A DNA stretch of 64,000 nt from Melitaea cinxia (taxonomy: Eukaryota; Arthropoda; Insecta; Lepidoptera; Nymphalidae), in the NCBI RefSeq assembly GCF_905220565.1, contig NC_059408.1, positions 8,122,508 to 8,186,507 on the forward strand, written 5' to 3'. Made by a program: the position numbers and the translations under genes. Under the pieces are notes generated by a model that saw only the letters and a program-made list of their open reading frames with translations, did not search any database and was not told the DNA's origin. Each line of letters begins with the position of its first letter. Position 1 is the stretch's first letter. Shown piece by piece: positions 13,401 through 25,124 of this stretch.

Positions 13401-16400
13401 TAAAGTATTAGTAAACTTTGAAAATAATGCGGCTAGAAGCTGGATTAAACAGCTGTTCTCTAGTTTCGCGCTTAGCAACATATTTAGCCATTTATTTTTA
13501 TTTATGTAGATCTTTAATTACCCACAAAAACTGCATAAAGTTATTTAATTGACAAACTTTTTTTATATACCCCTAGGTTGGGCGCATGCAACATCAGGGG
13601 GTCGAAAATACATTGCCGACCCTACACGTCTATCAATACCTTACATCTTCAAGACTGTGGCTACCTCACTCAAAATAGAAATACAATGCCACTATATGGT
13701 ATATAATTTAACTGTGCCTGGCTCATTCAGATTTTGAACAAGACATTTAATGTTTAACCTACCTCAATTAATTTTATTCTATCTAATGTTTTAATTCTGT
13801 ACATTTCTTATTTTACATTAATAGAAATCTATTTTACTTTATATATGTCAGTCACTTCAGACTATTTCAGTCCACTGCCGGACATGGCCTCCCTAAGTTC
13901 GCACCAGACATCCCGGTTTTCCGCAATCCTCATCCAGCCTACACCAGCAATCTTACGTAGATCGTCGGTCCAACGGGCCAAAGGACGTCCCACACTGCGT
14001 TTGCCAAGACGCGGTCCAGGACCCGTCTGCTCCAACGGCCATCGGTCCTGCGACACAGATGACCAGCCCACTACCACTTCAACTTGCTAATGCTGTGGGC
14101 TATGTCGGTTACTTTCGTTCTCTCGCGGATAGTCTCATTTCTAATCCTATCTTTAAGAGAAACCCCAAGCATAGCCCGCTCCATTGCACGTTGAGCGACT
14201 TCAAACTTGTGGACCAGTCCCTACGGCAGTGTCCACGTCTCGGCTCTGTATGTTAACACAGGCAGGATGCAGGCGAAGACTTTTGTCTTCGAGCATTGCA
14301 AATCTTCGAAGTGAAGACTCAACGAAGCCTGCCAAACGCCGCCAATCCCAACCAAATCATCCTATCGGCCTCCTTCTCGAAGTTGTTGCGGCCTAGTTAG
14401 ATAGTATGGCCTAGGTAAATAGAATCCTGAACAACCTCCAGAAGGGTCCGGTAATCGATACCGGTCTCAGTATGACTTTGTTGTTAATCATAACTTTCGT
14501 TTTGTCCAAATTCATATCGAGACCGACACGTCGGGAGGACTCGTTTAGGCTGGCCAGCATCTGGCCTAGCTCATCCAACGTCTCCGCAAAGATGACGATA
14601 TCGTCGAATAATCGATAATCGATCGTGAAACGAAGGTACGATATGTATTCGCCGTTGACGTTGATTCCCCGTTCCCCCCAATCCAAGGTCTTAAAGACAT
14701 CCTCCAGCGCAGTGGTAAACAGTTTCGGTGATATTACATCTCCCTGTCTTACACCACGCCGAAGTAAAATGGGTCTTGTTCTGTGGTCCTGGATACGAAC
14801 GGTCATCGTCACCGCGTCATACATACATCTCAGTACTTCGATATATGGCCAGTCAATATGACATCTCTGCGGAGAGTCCAGGCCGCCTAGGTCTCGACAG
14901 AGTCAAAGACTTTCTCGTAGTCCACAACTGACATACACAGTGACTGGATGTGGTCCACGGTGGTGTAGAAATTTCGAAACCCAGCCTGCTCTGGTAGTTG
15001 GAATTCGTCGAGTCTTCTGGCGAGACGATTCGTAACAACCCTCGAAAACGGCTTATAGACGTGGCTCAGAAGTGAGATCGGTCTGTAATTCTTCAACAGA
15101 GACTTATCGCCACTCTTAAAGAACAGCACCACCACACTTCAGAACCACGCCTCCGGCGTGGTACCTCGGTGGATGACGGCGTTAAGGCGGTAAGAGTCTT
15201 GCCAAGGCTTTTTAGGGCAGGTCGCCCTGCGGCTTTAAGGAGCTCAGTCGTAGCTCCGTCATCCCCGGGGCCCTTCCGTTTTTAAGCTGTCCGAGCCCTG
15301 CACTAATCTTATCTTCTTCGAAGTCCGGGATACACCCCGAATCCGATCTCTGAATAGATATGTCAAATATATTTAATTGGTATAGATAATTGGATATTTC
15401 GATCATCATAATATTTAATAAATAATATCATTTCAAAACTTACTTTTTTGATCAGATGAACATGACATAGCAAATGATCCAATCTGCAATAATCTCTCAT
15501 TGTGCAAATCAAATTCTTTTATAAAACTGCACTTTTCTTCCAAATCTACATCACTATCATGACATGTACATTTCCCTTTAAGACTTGTTTCAAAATGGCT
15601 TTTCAATACATCTGCCGGCGTCACATTCTGACTAAAGCAATGAATTACTAATGCCAGTAAAGCCGTGTTTGTATTCGTTTCTAAGGCATATAGGACATCT
15701 TTTAAGACATCTATCAGTAAATTGACATTAGATGGCATTAAAGGTAATTTCAAGTTAGAAATTGTAGGTTGAACCATATCTAGATTACCATCAACCAATT
15801 CACTTAATAAGGCCTTTGTTTCTCTCAAAACCTGAAAAAAATCACACACAAATTATAATAGAAATCCAGTTTACATTTACTACTACTGAATATTACATTG
15901 GTAATGAAATAATTACATTAGATAAGTTAAAGAGCTAAGCTAGCTCTAACTAAACTTGGGTTTAACAAGGCCAATTATGTAATAACCAATTAAGTAAATC
16001 AATATCTTGTTAACAAAATCAAATGGTATCAAATTAACCCTAGCTTTGATAGCTTGAAGAATTATTAAAGATAAAAAGTAACTTAATACACAGTTTTAAA
16101 ATTGTACCTTTTCAAGTACAAATGAATATTAATAAATAACGGCTCTTATATAGACAAAAACCTTTATTAAAAAATTATAATAGAAAACCAAGCAAAGAAA
16201 CTTACAACTTGACAACGAGCTTTTACAACATGTTGGTCATCATATAAACAGTACCGATACAAAGTCATTGATGATAGCAGTAGTTCATCTATAGAAGTAT
16301 GTAATCCTTTGATGCATTCCACTAACTAGAAAAAAGTTACACATTTTAATATATTTACCACAACTATATAACTTTGTTTTTGAAATGTAGTCTTCTACAA

Positions 16401-18821
16401 TTAAGAAATAAATTGTTTTTGCACGCCTCATAAGCGAAGCAGATGAGATTGAGAATAATTTCCCATATTGTTTCACAAGAAAGTGGGATACAAGAAACTT
16501 CTGGATGTTTAGGTATTATTTTAGATGAGATGTTAGGATGAGAAGAAGGAGGAGGAGGAGGAGGAGGATGAGAAGAAGGAGGAGGAGAAGGAGGAGGGAG
16601 GTGGAGGAGAAGAAGGAGGAGGAGAAGGAGGAGGAGGGAGGTAGAGGAGGAGGTGGAGGAGAAGGGGGAGAAGAAGAAGAAGAAGAAAAATCAGTTTACA
16701 AAGATTTTTCTTTGACAGGGTAAACCACAAACTGCTGGTGGCAAAACTCTCAACTTTTGGCTTAAAAAAGAGCCCTTTCTTTTGTTTTGGATTTCTTCAT
16801 ATTTAACGGGTCATAATTCCGTTTTATCGCGCTTAGTCTGATGTTATTCAAGGACTAATTTTAGGACCACTTCTAATTAATATTTTCATTACGAAATTAC
16901 TAATTGCATCAATATTTCCCAATGTTTAATATATGCATGACGTTAAATCTTTACAAGACAACAATAAAGTTTTTGAGGCGTGTAAGTTAAATGGAATGGA
17001 GCTTAACCCTTCCAAATGTTATCTTCACCTTCCATATTACCTTCACTAGTAAACGATTTTTAATTGAGAGAAAATATTTTATTGAATTGCACCCATTGCA
17101 GAAATTGGACTGCATTCGCGATTTAGGTATCACTATTGATGCTAAGTTACGTTATAACATACACATTTATATAACACACAAAAGCAAATGCAGGTCGGTA
17201 CGCAAGATGTTGGGGTTTATCTCATAAACATAGATTAAAAATTATAAACATAGATTAGAAAGTGGACAGAGACAGTTTACGCAATTTTACTACATTGGAC
17301 AAGGCAAAAGAAAGCCCTACTATTCGCAGCTTTATAAGTTTTGGTTAAACTCACCCTCATACCGGCACAAGCTACTTGATATGGTTTTCTTACACAAACT
17401 AGTGAATGGAACTTCTGTACAAAATTTAAACTAACGTTCATACCACGGTATCCCATTTCACTTTTTGCTTATAAAGCCCAGAGAACAAACCTCGGTTATT
17501 TTCCCTCATACCTAGACTGATTAAGGTCTACAGAGAATTCAAGCAAGAAAGAACGAAAAATATTTAATTGTTTACAATAGTAAAAATCAAAACAAAATTG
17601 ATTGAGTATATAAACAAGAACCCGACAATAACCGTCGGGCGTTAGCCCGCCAGACACAACACCTGTCAGGCCGGAGGATCCTCCCTTTTCAATGGTGAAT
17701 GAGGGACTTCACACACTGTTCATCACCTACAAACTGGCGACCCCGAGCATGAACATCAGCGCAACCTTCAGAGGAATTATATGTATATTTAATACCTAAG
17801 CTTACAACTCATTGTAATTTTTTTTAAACACAATTATTTTGGTGGTTCTTATTAAATAAATAAATGAGTCATAAACTTGTTTGTGACCTAGTCATATAAA
17901 AACAAAAAGCTTTAAAGCTAAAGATCTATTTATATAAAACCAGTGTAGAGATATTGATAAAATATCTAAATAAATAAAAAAATATTATAATAGTACCTCC
18001 TGCTTCCATTGAATGTGTAATTCTTCGTTATCTTTACAACTGTCGCAATATATAACACTAGACAATTTACTGAGAACATCAAACGTCTGATCAATCCAGT
18101 TGACAAAATACATTGTTGGAACAAGAATAGAATTATCAAGTGAATCTATTTCATCTTTTACAGATTCCTTGGTGAGTTGCTCAATTGACAATAATTTTTT
18201 GTGGCACCACGACAGTCTTTCCAGTATACATTGACGACTTTCCTGTAACAAAATTTATTATATTTATAAGATTTTTTTTTAATCTAATACTCAAATTAAA
18301 TATTAAATATAATACTCAAAATAATGATAAAGAATTACTTGTGTATGATAATAAAGTACATAAGTAAATCTTTTCTTTTCACAAATAATAGGATTATACA
18401 GAAAAATCAGAATAAAAAGAGACATCTAAATTATGTAAGAAAAAAGTATAGAAAACTTAATACCTGTAAATATACATCATTAGTATGTTCCAACTTAATA
18501 ATTTCTAACAGAGACAAGTAGCATTTCCTAATTTGATCCGCACACAATGTGTAAACAGTCCGTATATTTACATGATCTTCATCTCTATATCCATATTTAC
18601 AATTGTTATGTAAATTTTCACTTATTTTTTGCAATAAAGGATAAATATTTGCTAACAAAATATCCTGAAAATGATATTTGATTAAAACATTGTACTTTTG
18701 TGTTATAAAAGATGTTTGCAAAGACATAATCACCAACCACAATATATTTAATACTACTATGCGGATCCTTAGGAAATGTTGTAAGATTTAAAGTGTTCTC
18801 AATTATATAACTTCTTTCCAT
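7482..18821 (-). CDS. Multi-exon helical protein, possibly Serendipity-alpha-like
   Basis: Exons on the minus strand, each bounded by AG and GT with matching phases: 18664-18464, 18242-17997, 16325-16206, 15831-15444, 13245-13064, 12482-12290, 9818-9186 and 7804-7482 (stop). They total 2286 bases, or 761 codons plus stop. The first exon is unsure: the ATG at 18821 opens MERSYIIENTLNLTTF, but its donor is weak, and an ATG at 18742 reads straight into the second exon. The product looks helical, with Cys and Trp scattered through the first 550 residues (for example CHKKLLSIEQL and FVNWIDQTFDVL), then a charged, low-complexity C-terminal part of about 320 residues. The style recalls the alpha-catenin/vinculin-related Serendipity-alpha proteins of insects, known in Drosophila for a role in cellularisation, but that link is from memory and tentative. 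Introns contain an RTE LINE, SINEs, a LINE fragment, a hairpin MITE and a GGA repeat. Confidence 0.6.
7907..8343. repeat. Two tandem copies of a 221-bp unit
   Basis: Copy 1 spans about 7907-8127 and copy 2 about 8128-8343. Both contain GACTTGG, GAGTAAGCTGGTGAATATG, GTGACGAGAGCGTTACG and AAAAGTGTGATCAGGC, and both end in AGCACACTC. The block lies in the last intron of the minus-strand gene (7805-9185). It is probably a piece of a dispersed satellite-like or Helitron-like repeat; no coding content is seen. Confidence 0.8.
8511..8646. mobile_element. Hairpin MITE with TAA flanks
   Basis: The 136-base element is a near-perfect inverted repeat. It begins CGCCGAGTTGCACGAAAAG and ends TTTCGTGCATCTCGGCG, and the arms contain matching ATTAAAATTTAAGTAG blocks. 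TAA lies on both sides (8508-8510 and 8647-8649), as expected of PIF/Harbinger-type 3-bp duplications. The palindrome nearly continues into the flanks, so the exact ends are open. Confidence 0.75.
8815..9030 (+). repeat. Dispersed repeat ending GTGCAGCTAGT
   Basis: It contains CGCGAAAGTTTGTGAAGG, CACCGATTTTAATGAAACTT and ACGCGAGTGAAACCGCG, a pattern seen in many lepidopteran LINE-tail or nonautonomous repeats. Related pieces occur near 45460 and 56393. Confidence 0.55.
10045..10457. mobile_element. Inverted-repeat element ending in AACCGACTTC
   Basis: The left side contains AAAACCGACTTTAATTATA and the right side reads CCTCCTCCTTTTTTTGAAG then TCGGTTAA, so the ends are roughly inverted repeats. 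Related copies lie at about 25125-25265, 44070-44290 and 56700-56975, sharing GTAATACAACGTAGGTAGACG-like blocks. It is noncoding and sits in an intron of the minus-strand gene. Confidence 0.6.
11370..11718 (+). mobile_element. tRNA-derived SINE, family A (fullest copy)
   Basis: The head is TGTTGGCGCAACGGTTATAG. The B box GGGTTGGATCC lies near 11432, followed by the shared body and the end GGGATATTACAGGCTGAAGC. ATACCTG lies just before the head (11367-11373) and after the tail (11721-11727), a candidate target duplication. The small reading frames inside come from the SINE. Confidence 0.85.
11727..11999. mobile_element. Nonautonomous inverted-repeat element
   Basis: The left end reads CCTGTTTCACCTGTTGTGG and the right end, read in reverse, GGCTGTTTCATCAGTTGTGG, giving about 25 bp of imperfect terminal inverted repeat. 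The interior is AT-rich and noncoding. No clear target duplication was found, so the superfamily is unknown. Confidence 0.6.
12483..12740 (-). mobile_element. SINE, family E (5'-truncated)
   Basis: On the minus strand, TTTAATTCTCGCCTCGAG (a decayed B box) leads into GGTGTAACATG, a stretch rich in TTATTTATATGTACA, then CAGCCAGCTGTTAC. It parallels the SINE at 41440-41718. It lies in an intron next to an exon boundary at 12482. Confidence 0.55.
13853..15370 (-). mobile_element. RTE-type LINE fragment, decayed reverse transcriptase
   Basis: Read on the minus strand in several frames. The order is the RT N-terminal part (KNYRPISLLSHVYK), a broken QAGFR region, then RRGVRQGDVISPKLF, a disrupted catalytic region (LRFTIDYRLFDDIVIFAET in place of LRFADDIVIFAET), LDMNLDKTKVM and a tail ending in SVGRPLARWTDDLRKIAG. 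Its 3' end is AGTGAAGTGAC-like, with the family-shared CAGCAG-type motif degraded. Frameshifts and the insertion that separates the DD pair make it dead. It sits in an intron of the Serendipity-alpha-like gene. The same family lies at 51300 and 60446. Confidence 0.9.
16537..16690. repeat. GGA/GAA-rich purine tract
   Basis: About 150 bases of GGA, GAA and GAT triplets lie on the plus strand within an intron of the minus-strand gene. The poly-Arg or poly-Ser/Pro frames across it are artefacts. Confidence 0.95.
16795..17560 (+). mobile_element. Decayed LINE reverse transcriptase fragment
   Basis: The plus-strand translation shows SDVIQGLILGPLLINIF, matching the RT motif GVPQGSVLGPLLFNIF. It is followed by a broken YADD region, MELNPSKC, and LGITIDAKLRYNIHI (normally LGVxxDxxLxFxxHI). 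Stops and frameshifts are frequent. This is a Jockey/CR1-like element relic inside an intron. Confidence 0.8.
17610..17770. repeat. GC-rich unclassified fragment
   Basis: This short GC-rich island (CCGTCGGGCGTTAGCCCGCC, then AGGCCGGAGGATCCTCCC) sits in AT-rich intron DNA. Composition suggests a transposon fragment, but no family could be recognised. Confidence 0.35.
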
Positions 18822-19675
18822 GTTGATAAAAACGTAAAAATGAACTATTCAAACATCAAATTATTGATGTTAGACCAAAGTTACACATAATTCGCTACCT
18901 ATGTTAAAAAATTCAAATATAACGTATTTGACATTAATTTTAATTTTGACATTTTTAATGTTTACTATCTACTGTCATATACAGCCATCCATGGATCAAG
19001 CATACTTCATCCTAGACATCCATCACAAATAAAAACAAATCGATAATTTATGAATGTTAACAAAAGTGTCACAATAAAATTAAAAATATTTTTAAGCAAT
19101 ATTTAATATCTTACAAATTTTGGATCTGTAATGTTTGCCACACATTGGCATGTTAAATATTTAAATAATAATCATCATTATTATGCTATTTAACAACAGA
19201 ACAAACTTAAAAAGCGTATTTAAAATAATTCAAATCTGTAAAAAAAAGGGTCTGTACTTATGTACGCACGCTTCTTCTTTACTAACTAGCCAACTCTTTG
19301 CTAGCCAACTTTAAAAAATAAAATAAAATTAATAATTAAACGTAAAAATTTACTCTCATAAAGTCATAATTTTTCCCTAACGGCCAAAAAAGGATAACTT
19401 CAAAAAAATGGAATAAGAATATCTTTATATATGTGGTAAAAAAGGAATATTGTTACCTTACCCTTGTACTAATCCCTTTCTACCTCTGTCAAAAAATTAA
19501 GTTTTAACTTTTATCTGTTGCGAAACAAAGACAATTTAAATTGTTTAATTTATAAGCATAAGCCACAGAGTATAGTAATACTTGGCATAAGCCTCTTTGG
19601 CATAAGCTTTTGATAGATTCTTTTAACTCTCTATTTGCAAGAAATAAACAGAATTTATTTAGAAAGTACGTTAAA
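18822..19675. promoter_or_regulatory. Shared divergent promoter region
   Basis: About 850 bases separate the start of the minus-strand gene from the start of myotrophin on the plus strand. The region is AT-rich with no clear TATA-plus-initiator pair. A bidirectional promoter is an inference from the head-to-head layout only. Confidence 0.35.
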
Positions 19676-21057
19676 ATGAGTGAATTAGTTTGGGGCATTA
19701 AAAACGGCGATATAGATCAAGTTAAAGACATAGTGGAAAAAAATGTAAGTTTTGTATATACCGCAATAATTAAAAACTGATTCGTCATTAACATAATTTC
19801 AGTGATAAAAATCACAAAAAAATGCAATGTATTATTGCAGTCGAACAATAAGTAAATTAATGAAACCTTACTTTTCGTTCTGATATAAGGTCTCATAAAA
19901 ATATTACGTATTTGCTTGAATATAAGATCTTTAAGTAAGAAAGTTATTATTTTTACAGAAAATTGACGTGAATGCTTTAATTGATGGCCGGGTTCCTTTA
20001 CATTATGCAGCAGATTATGGTCAAACAGCTGTTGTGAACTATTTGTTGGATAAAGGAGCAGACCCCAATGTAAGTAGTCATTTGTTATACTTCAATGCTG
20101 ATTTCTGGCAATAAATATTAGTAGACTGCTTTCGAATAAAATTATATTTTAGAGAAATGTACATATTTCTGTCTAATTTTTGCACTTAAGTAGATACTAT
20201 TCCTATATGTACATAATTTTCTAATGTATTAGAACTTTAATTAGCTTGTTATATGTATGATTATTTTTACAGGTTAAACTTACTGTTTTCCTTTGTCTTT
20301 TTCATTCCATTTACATTGGTGAAATCACCTACCCTTCTGGCACAACAGAGTCATTAAATCCAAAAATTAATTAATCTTACTGCTGTTAATCTATTTTATA
20401 TTGTTTTAGATGGTAGATAAACATGGAATATCTGTGATACTTGCGGCTATTTGGGAAGGACATACTGAATGTGTTAAAGTATTATTAAAGCATGTAAGTG
20501 TTTCAACTGGAACTTTTTAAAATAATATTGCAACTTGAATTATAGTTACAAAACAATAGTATTATGATATTGATTAACAAATGCTTTGTATTTGGCTGCA
20601 CTGAGTAGGCAACCCACAACTGCCAGTACAACAGCTAGTGCTGTGACAGTTGTGCCAATGCAATGTATCCATTTTTATTTAATTTTGTTCTATATACTAT
20701 TATATTTTGTTATATCTACTCACAGATTATACTGACTTTAGGTGTTAAAACACAAAGAAAAGAATTATCCAATTTAGTGCAGTCTTTATATAGTTTATTT
20801 TTTTACAAAAAAGCGTGAGATATTGAGATATTGATTATTTGATAAAAATCGAATAGCACCACCTCACACCTGTACCCAAGCTTGATATTTTCAAAGACCG
20901 TCTCCCTCCCACCCCCTGCACCGATTGCGTGGTACGGGTACATTTCCTAATTATAATTATTTTTTCTTAGGGTGCATCTAAAAATGGAAAAACACCAGAT
21001 GGAACACCATACATTGATGCAGCAGAAAAAGAAGAGATCAAAGATCTGCTAACATAG
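19676..21057 (+). CDS. Mtpn: Myotrophin, small ankyrin-repeat protein
   Basis: Four exons: 19676-19744, 19959-20069, 20410-20493 and 20971-21057 (stop TAG). All junctions are GT-AG in phase 0, giving 116 residues, close to vertebrate myotrophin (118). It opens MSELVWGIKNGDIDQVKDIV. Ankyrin repeats follow: RVPLHYAADYGQTAVVNYLL, then a second repeat from HGISVILAAIWEGHTECVKV, and a third, GKTPDGTPYIDAA. In vertebrates this protein binds actin capping protein and reduces its activity; the same role here is inferred. A poly-A signal AATAAA lies at 21132-21137. It is head-to-head with the Serendipity-alpha-like gene and converges on the phospholipase gene. Confidence 0.93.
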
Positions 21058-21905
21058 AGATTCATTATTGTATAATTTAAGTTTTAATTCGCTCACATTC
21101 TAGTTTCTTAAAGCTATAAGAAAATTGTTTGAATAAAAAAAAAAATCATAAAATATTTATATGCATTTATTTATATTGCAATTATTTTTGTATGCTCAAG
21201 GTGAAAAGCATATGTCATGACTGCGTCCATTAGAAGTATTTTCTTTTACAAATATCATTTAATTGTTAATGTCATGAAACTAACTAAATGCACATAGGGT
21301 ATTGAAATGTGTTGACATTTTATTGTATATTCCATTTCATTACAAATTAAATAAAATATGAGCAAAATAATTTACAAGAATAACTGGTTTCCCAATTATC
21401 TCTTAAATAAACTAATACAATGTAGTTTTTGGAACTTTTTTGTTAACCATAATTTAAAATATTTGTAGTAATAAAAAAATCAGTTATTTTATTTTGGATT
21501 ATCTTGAAATTTCTCTCATTACTTAAACAACCATCAATGAAATGATTTATACATATTTGTAGCATTTCATACTTCGAGAGGCCTATACTCTATATCTAGC
21601 AAATAACTTATTTTATATTAAAGAAGAGTAGGCAAACACTTAAAAAGTAATTTTTATTGCTAAAATAAAAACAATATTCATCTAAACTTTTGTTTTATTT
21701 CAAGTTACCAATTTAGAATATCAATATCACTCATAGTCACTCATAAATACTGGTAAACTGTAAAAACAATTATTTTCTAGTAAAATTAAATTAACAAAAG
21801 AACTACTTATGTTTTAAAAATTCAGGAGAAAATTAAAAATTTAACGAAAAAAATATTGTATAAATCTCAACAGCAACAAAAAAGTTTAATATTTTAGTTT
21901 TAACT

Positions 21906-24549
21906 TTAAAATTCATCTTTACCAGTTGTATATTTCTTATATTTATTTTTAGCTGGTGGACAATAGCATGCATTCTTTTGTGCATCTAAATATGATTTGC
22001 ATCCAAGGGTTAATGTACCGGTAAAAAGAAGCTTAGCTGCACCTTTACAACCTGAAACAAAATTATAAAAATATTAGATTCTTAGTCATATTAAAACTTA
22101 TTTATTTTAGGACAACTTACAAAACATACACTAATGCAGATTTTACAAAAATGTTTACAATAATTTGCTGAGAGTTGTTTTATTTACAAGTTGCCACGGC
22201 ATGGTTAAGGACTGTTCCATCTAAGTAGTATTTATTTTATTTATTTTAAATTTGTATAAATGTAAAAAACAAAAACCTAAACACTCCCAATAACAAATTC
22301 TTATATAAATTAAAATTTACAAAAAGATAGAATGAACAAAAAATACAATTTATCCATAAACAATAACAGATTAACGTTAGCTAAAATTTTTTTTAAAAGA
22401 AAGATTATATATAAAATATACACTCATACATCTCATGAAAAACATACAGAACATGATAGATATTGAAGGACATCGTGATTCATTTAATGTCAAGATAGAG
22501 GAGATGTAAAGCTTGCAATAAGTTTATTTTTAGATTTTGGAAGGTTGTCTGAAAAAATATCCACATCAATTTCATTGGTTTTTGTTACTCGGTTATACTG
22601 TTCAAATAATCTGTTCATGGTAGCATTCTGACCTAATTTTGTTTTTGAACGTTGAATCAAAAATGGAACATATTCACTTGCACGGGGGATTTTTTTTTTT
22701 TTTTTTTCGAATTGTAGAGTGCTGTTGGCCCTAGCGGCCTTTACAGCGTCACCGGTGAGAGGGGCCGGGCACTAAGGCAAACCGGCCGACACGGAGAAAT
22801 GTAGTGGGCGCATTTATATATATTTTTTCTACAAGATCGGGGCTATCCAACATACCGTTAACAAATCTATACTATAACGTAACTTTTTATTTCTTGTTCA
22901 TTCTCGTAACAATTATTTCGTTCGTCGAGTTGCTATTCTCATTGCTAGGCGTTTTGCTATTAGCGTGTTTCGTGTGAAGTAGGGCTGCGTAAGCAGCCAT
23001 TGGTGGAGTTCGCGGTGTGGATTAGACTCGGCACTATATAAGCGCTGGTGCTGTGCTCCTCCAACATCTCATTATTGATAGTATAAGACTGTGAGTTCGG
23101 GTGAGTTCCACGTGAGAATCATATATATTTGCATTTATCGATGTTCAGTGCCAAACCGTTCCTCTCACACTAGTGGGCTAAGCGGTTTAAGTCCTCTTGT
23201 AGAAGGATAGTGTCATGTTTTTTATTTGTTTTGCAATTTTGAGATCGTCGGCGTAAAGAAAGCATTTGCTGTGTTTAAATATTCCTACAATGTCATTCAC
23301 AAATATGTTAAACAAAATTGGCCCAAGAACCTCCTTGGGGACACCTGATTGGGTAAAAAATGTTTGAGACGAGTATCCACTGACAACTACCCTGGAACTC
23401 CGAGTGCTCAGATACGAGCAAAACCAATCCAACAAGTTACCTGTTTTACCAAAAGGTTGAAAGTTTGTGAAGAAGAATAACGTATATGTAAATTTTATAT
23501 TATATTATGATTAAATTTATGATTTTCATGATTATTTTCATGACTCAAAGTAGTTTAATCTAATTTGTGTTTAATCTCAAAGAATGTTTTACCACTCTAA
23601 AATGTAGAATTATTTTATGCACATTATTGATGTCATTCATTAATTATTCAGCCTGTTGCTGCAGTTGGCCCTACTTTCAGCAGAAACAGGTGTAGGATGG
23701 ATTTCTGCATCAAAACAGACTTGATGTAATCATCATCATCATCCTCATCATGACTTGATGTAATATAAAAAATAAATATTATAAGTCAGCTGTTTTCTAA
23801 AACATATAGATGAGTTACCTTTTCTTAGAGTTTAGGACAATGTCTGTATTGAACATACAAATATATTCAGAACATAATTATATAACAGCAATGAAATTTT
23901 GAATGACAAGAGCCTAAACTGTTTCAACGAATTGGCCAAGCTTATATTTTCACAATTAAGTATAAAGGTACCTTTCGTAATCGTGTTCCCTGCTACATTG
24001 ATGTCCTTATAAGTATCACAGTAATTATACAAACATCTCTTAAACTCTAAATCACAAACTTCTTTCCCACTGTTACAAGTGTCATAGCATATATCGTGAG
24101 CATCACAACATTTCGTCATCTCTTCCAATGGTAAATACTCTGACGAGATTTCAAAACCAAGGGAGCCACAGCCATCAGATTTCGGAATATGATTTCTATT
24201 CCGTACAGGTTTTTGTCCTAAAACAAAAAAAAAATAAGAAACATAATAATAGTTAATTCAATCAAATACATTCTTATTTTTTTTTTATGTATTTCAATTT
24301 TTTTTTTTTTAATTTACCTTCGGGACAAGTGAATATGCAGTCTTCTTCAACAGCAGCATCAAAGACCTCATGTAAAGACTTAAACTTTTCAGCAACAGTT
24401 ATAACATTTTTAAATACATCACCAAACACTGTTTCGGCAGATAAAACTGCATCTTTTAAATTTCGTAACATACTCGATCCTATGCCAGTATAAGCGTAAG
24501 CCGCAAAAGTCAGAATATAAATAAATATCTTCTTATATGGGATCTCCAT
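21906..24549 (-). CDS. Group XII secreted phospholipase A2
   Basis: Three exons on the minus strand: 24549-24318, 24217-23972 and 22051-21906 (stop TAA), all GT-AG, giving 207 residues. The N-terminus MEIPYKKIFIYILTFAAYAY is a signal peptide. The Ca-binding loop region is SDGCGSLGF, the catalytic His lies in MTKCCDAHDICYDTC, and further paired Cys follow (CDLEFKRCLYNYC, GCKSYLDAQKNACYC). This arrangement is that of group XII enzymes rather than venom or bee-type ones. The family hydrolyses phospholipids at sn-2 with Ca2+, although some group XII members have weak activity. The second intron (22052-23971) carries a Jockey-like LINE that is itself interrupted. Confidence 0.92.
22430..23470 (-). 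mobile_element. Jockey/CR1-like LINE fragment, interrupted
   Basis: On the minus strand the RT reads from WFCSYLSTRSSRVVVSGYSS through SGVPKEVLGPILFNIFVNDI and FLYADDLKI (the catalytic motif), then NRLAH and NGLALNIDKCKY near 23140. The C-terminal tail resumes at about 22680-22510 with YVPFLIQRSKTKLGQNATMN and LPKSKNKLI. The two parts are separated by unrelated DNA at about 22688-23125. It lies in an intron of the phospholipase gene. Confidence 0.85.
22688..23125. mobile_element. Insertion inside the LINE (nested, mixed repeat)
   Basis: It starts with a T run and a GC-rich part (GCCCTAGCGGCC, GAGAGGGGCCGGGC) that looks like an inverted LINE 3' end. A second part has CACTATATAAGCGCTGGTGC, a TATA-like core of the sort seen in LTRs. 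No target duplication or paired LTR was found, so a solo LTR is only a possibility. Confidence 0.4.
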
Positions 24550-24559
24550 TGTTTAAATG

Positions 24560-25030
24560 TAATGACATATGTAGAATTTGTATCATCTCTTTGAACTGCT
24601 TCAAACGACTGACGTGGTAAATAAACTATGAACTTGGATTAGTATATTGTTATTTATATCTTGAGCAAATCTATTTTTCAGTATTTTTTTTTTTTTTGTT
24701 AGACAAAATCTGACATTGTCAGTTGTCAGGAAAGCTGCCAGGGTGAAAATTATAAAAAAATTAAAATATAAAAATAAAATTAATATGTATACAAAATGAC
24801 CAGTCAATTGACGTCACAAAAAATTAGGTCCGATATGTTGTGGAAATCACCCTCATGTATGTTTTGTATTGTTTGTAGTTGACCGTTGCGACATGACCAT
24901 CTAAAAAAATAAAAAAAAGTGTGTGTATAATATGTACGCACGTAAGAAGTTCACGTTGCTAACTTCTTTGTTGCTAACTTCAAAATGTCGGGTTTTTTTC
25001 GTGAAGAAAAAGCCGACACTTTACTATATT
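24560..25030. other. Spacer between phospholipase and RpL13A
   Basis: No gene was seen. It contains a T-rich run near 24680 and the block GTACGCACGTAAGAAG near 24935, which has a relative near 19261. Confidence 0.35.
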
Positions 25031-25105
25031 TAGCTGTAACAGTCGGCTGTTACCTTTAACACAAACATTACGCTACTTAACATAAGAACAGACGACCGTT
25101 AATTG
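25030..25105 (+). repeat. SINE family E tail fragment
   Basis: CAGTCGGCTGTTACC and GAACAGACGACCGTT are shared with the SINE at 41440-41718 (there on the minus strand) and with 37775-37855. Confidence 0.55.
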
Positions 25106-25124
25106 AAAATTCGTGCGTGTCACA

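Noticed and set aside
16533..16730. Poly-Arg/Glu and poly-Ser/Pro frames
   Set aside because: They come from a GGA/GAA triplet tract within an intron.
22799..23125. Solo LTR in the phospholipase intron
   Set aside because: It has a TATA-like core, but no convincing target duplication or second copy was seen, so it is kept only as a possibility within a nested insertion.
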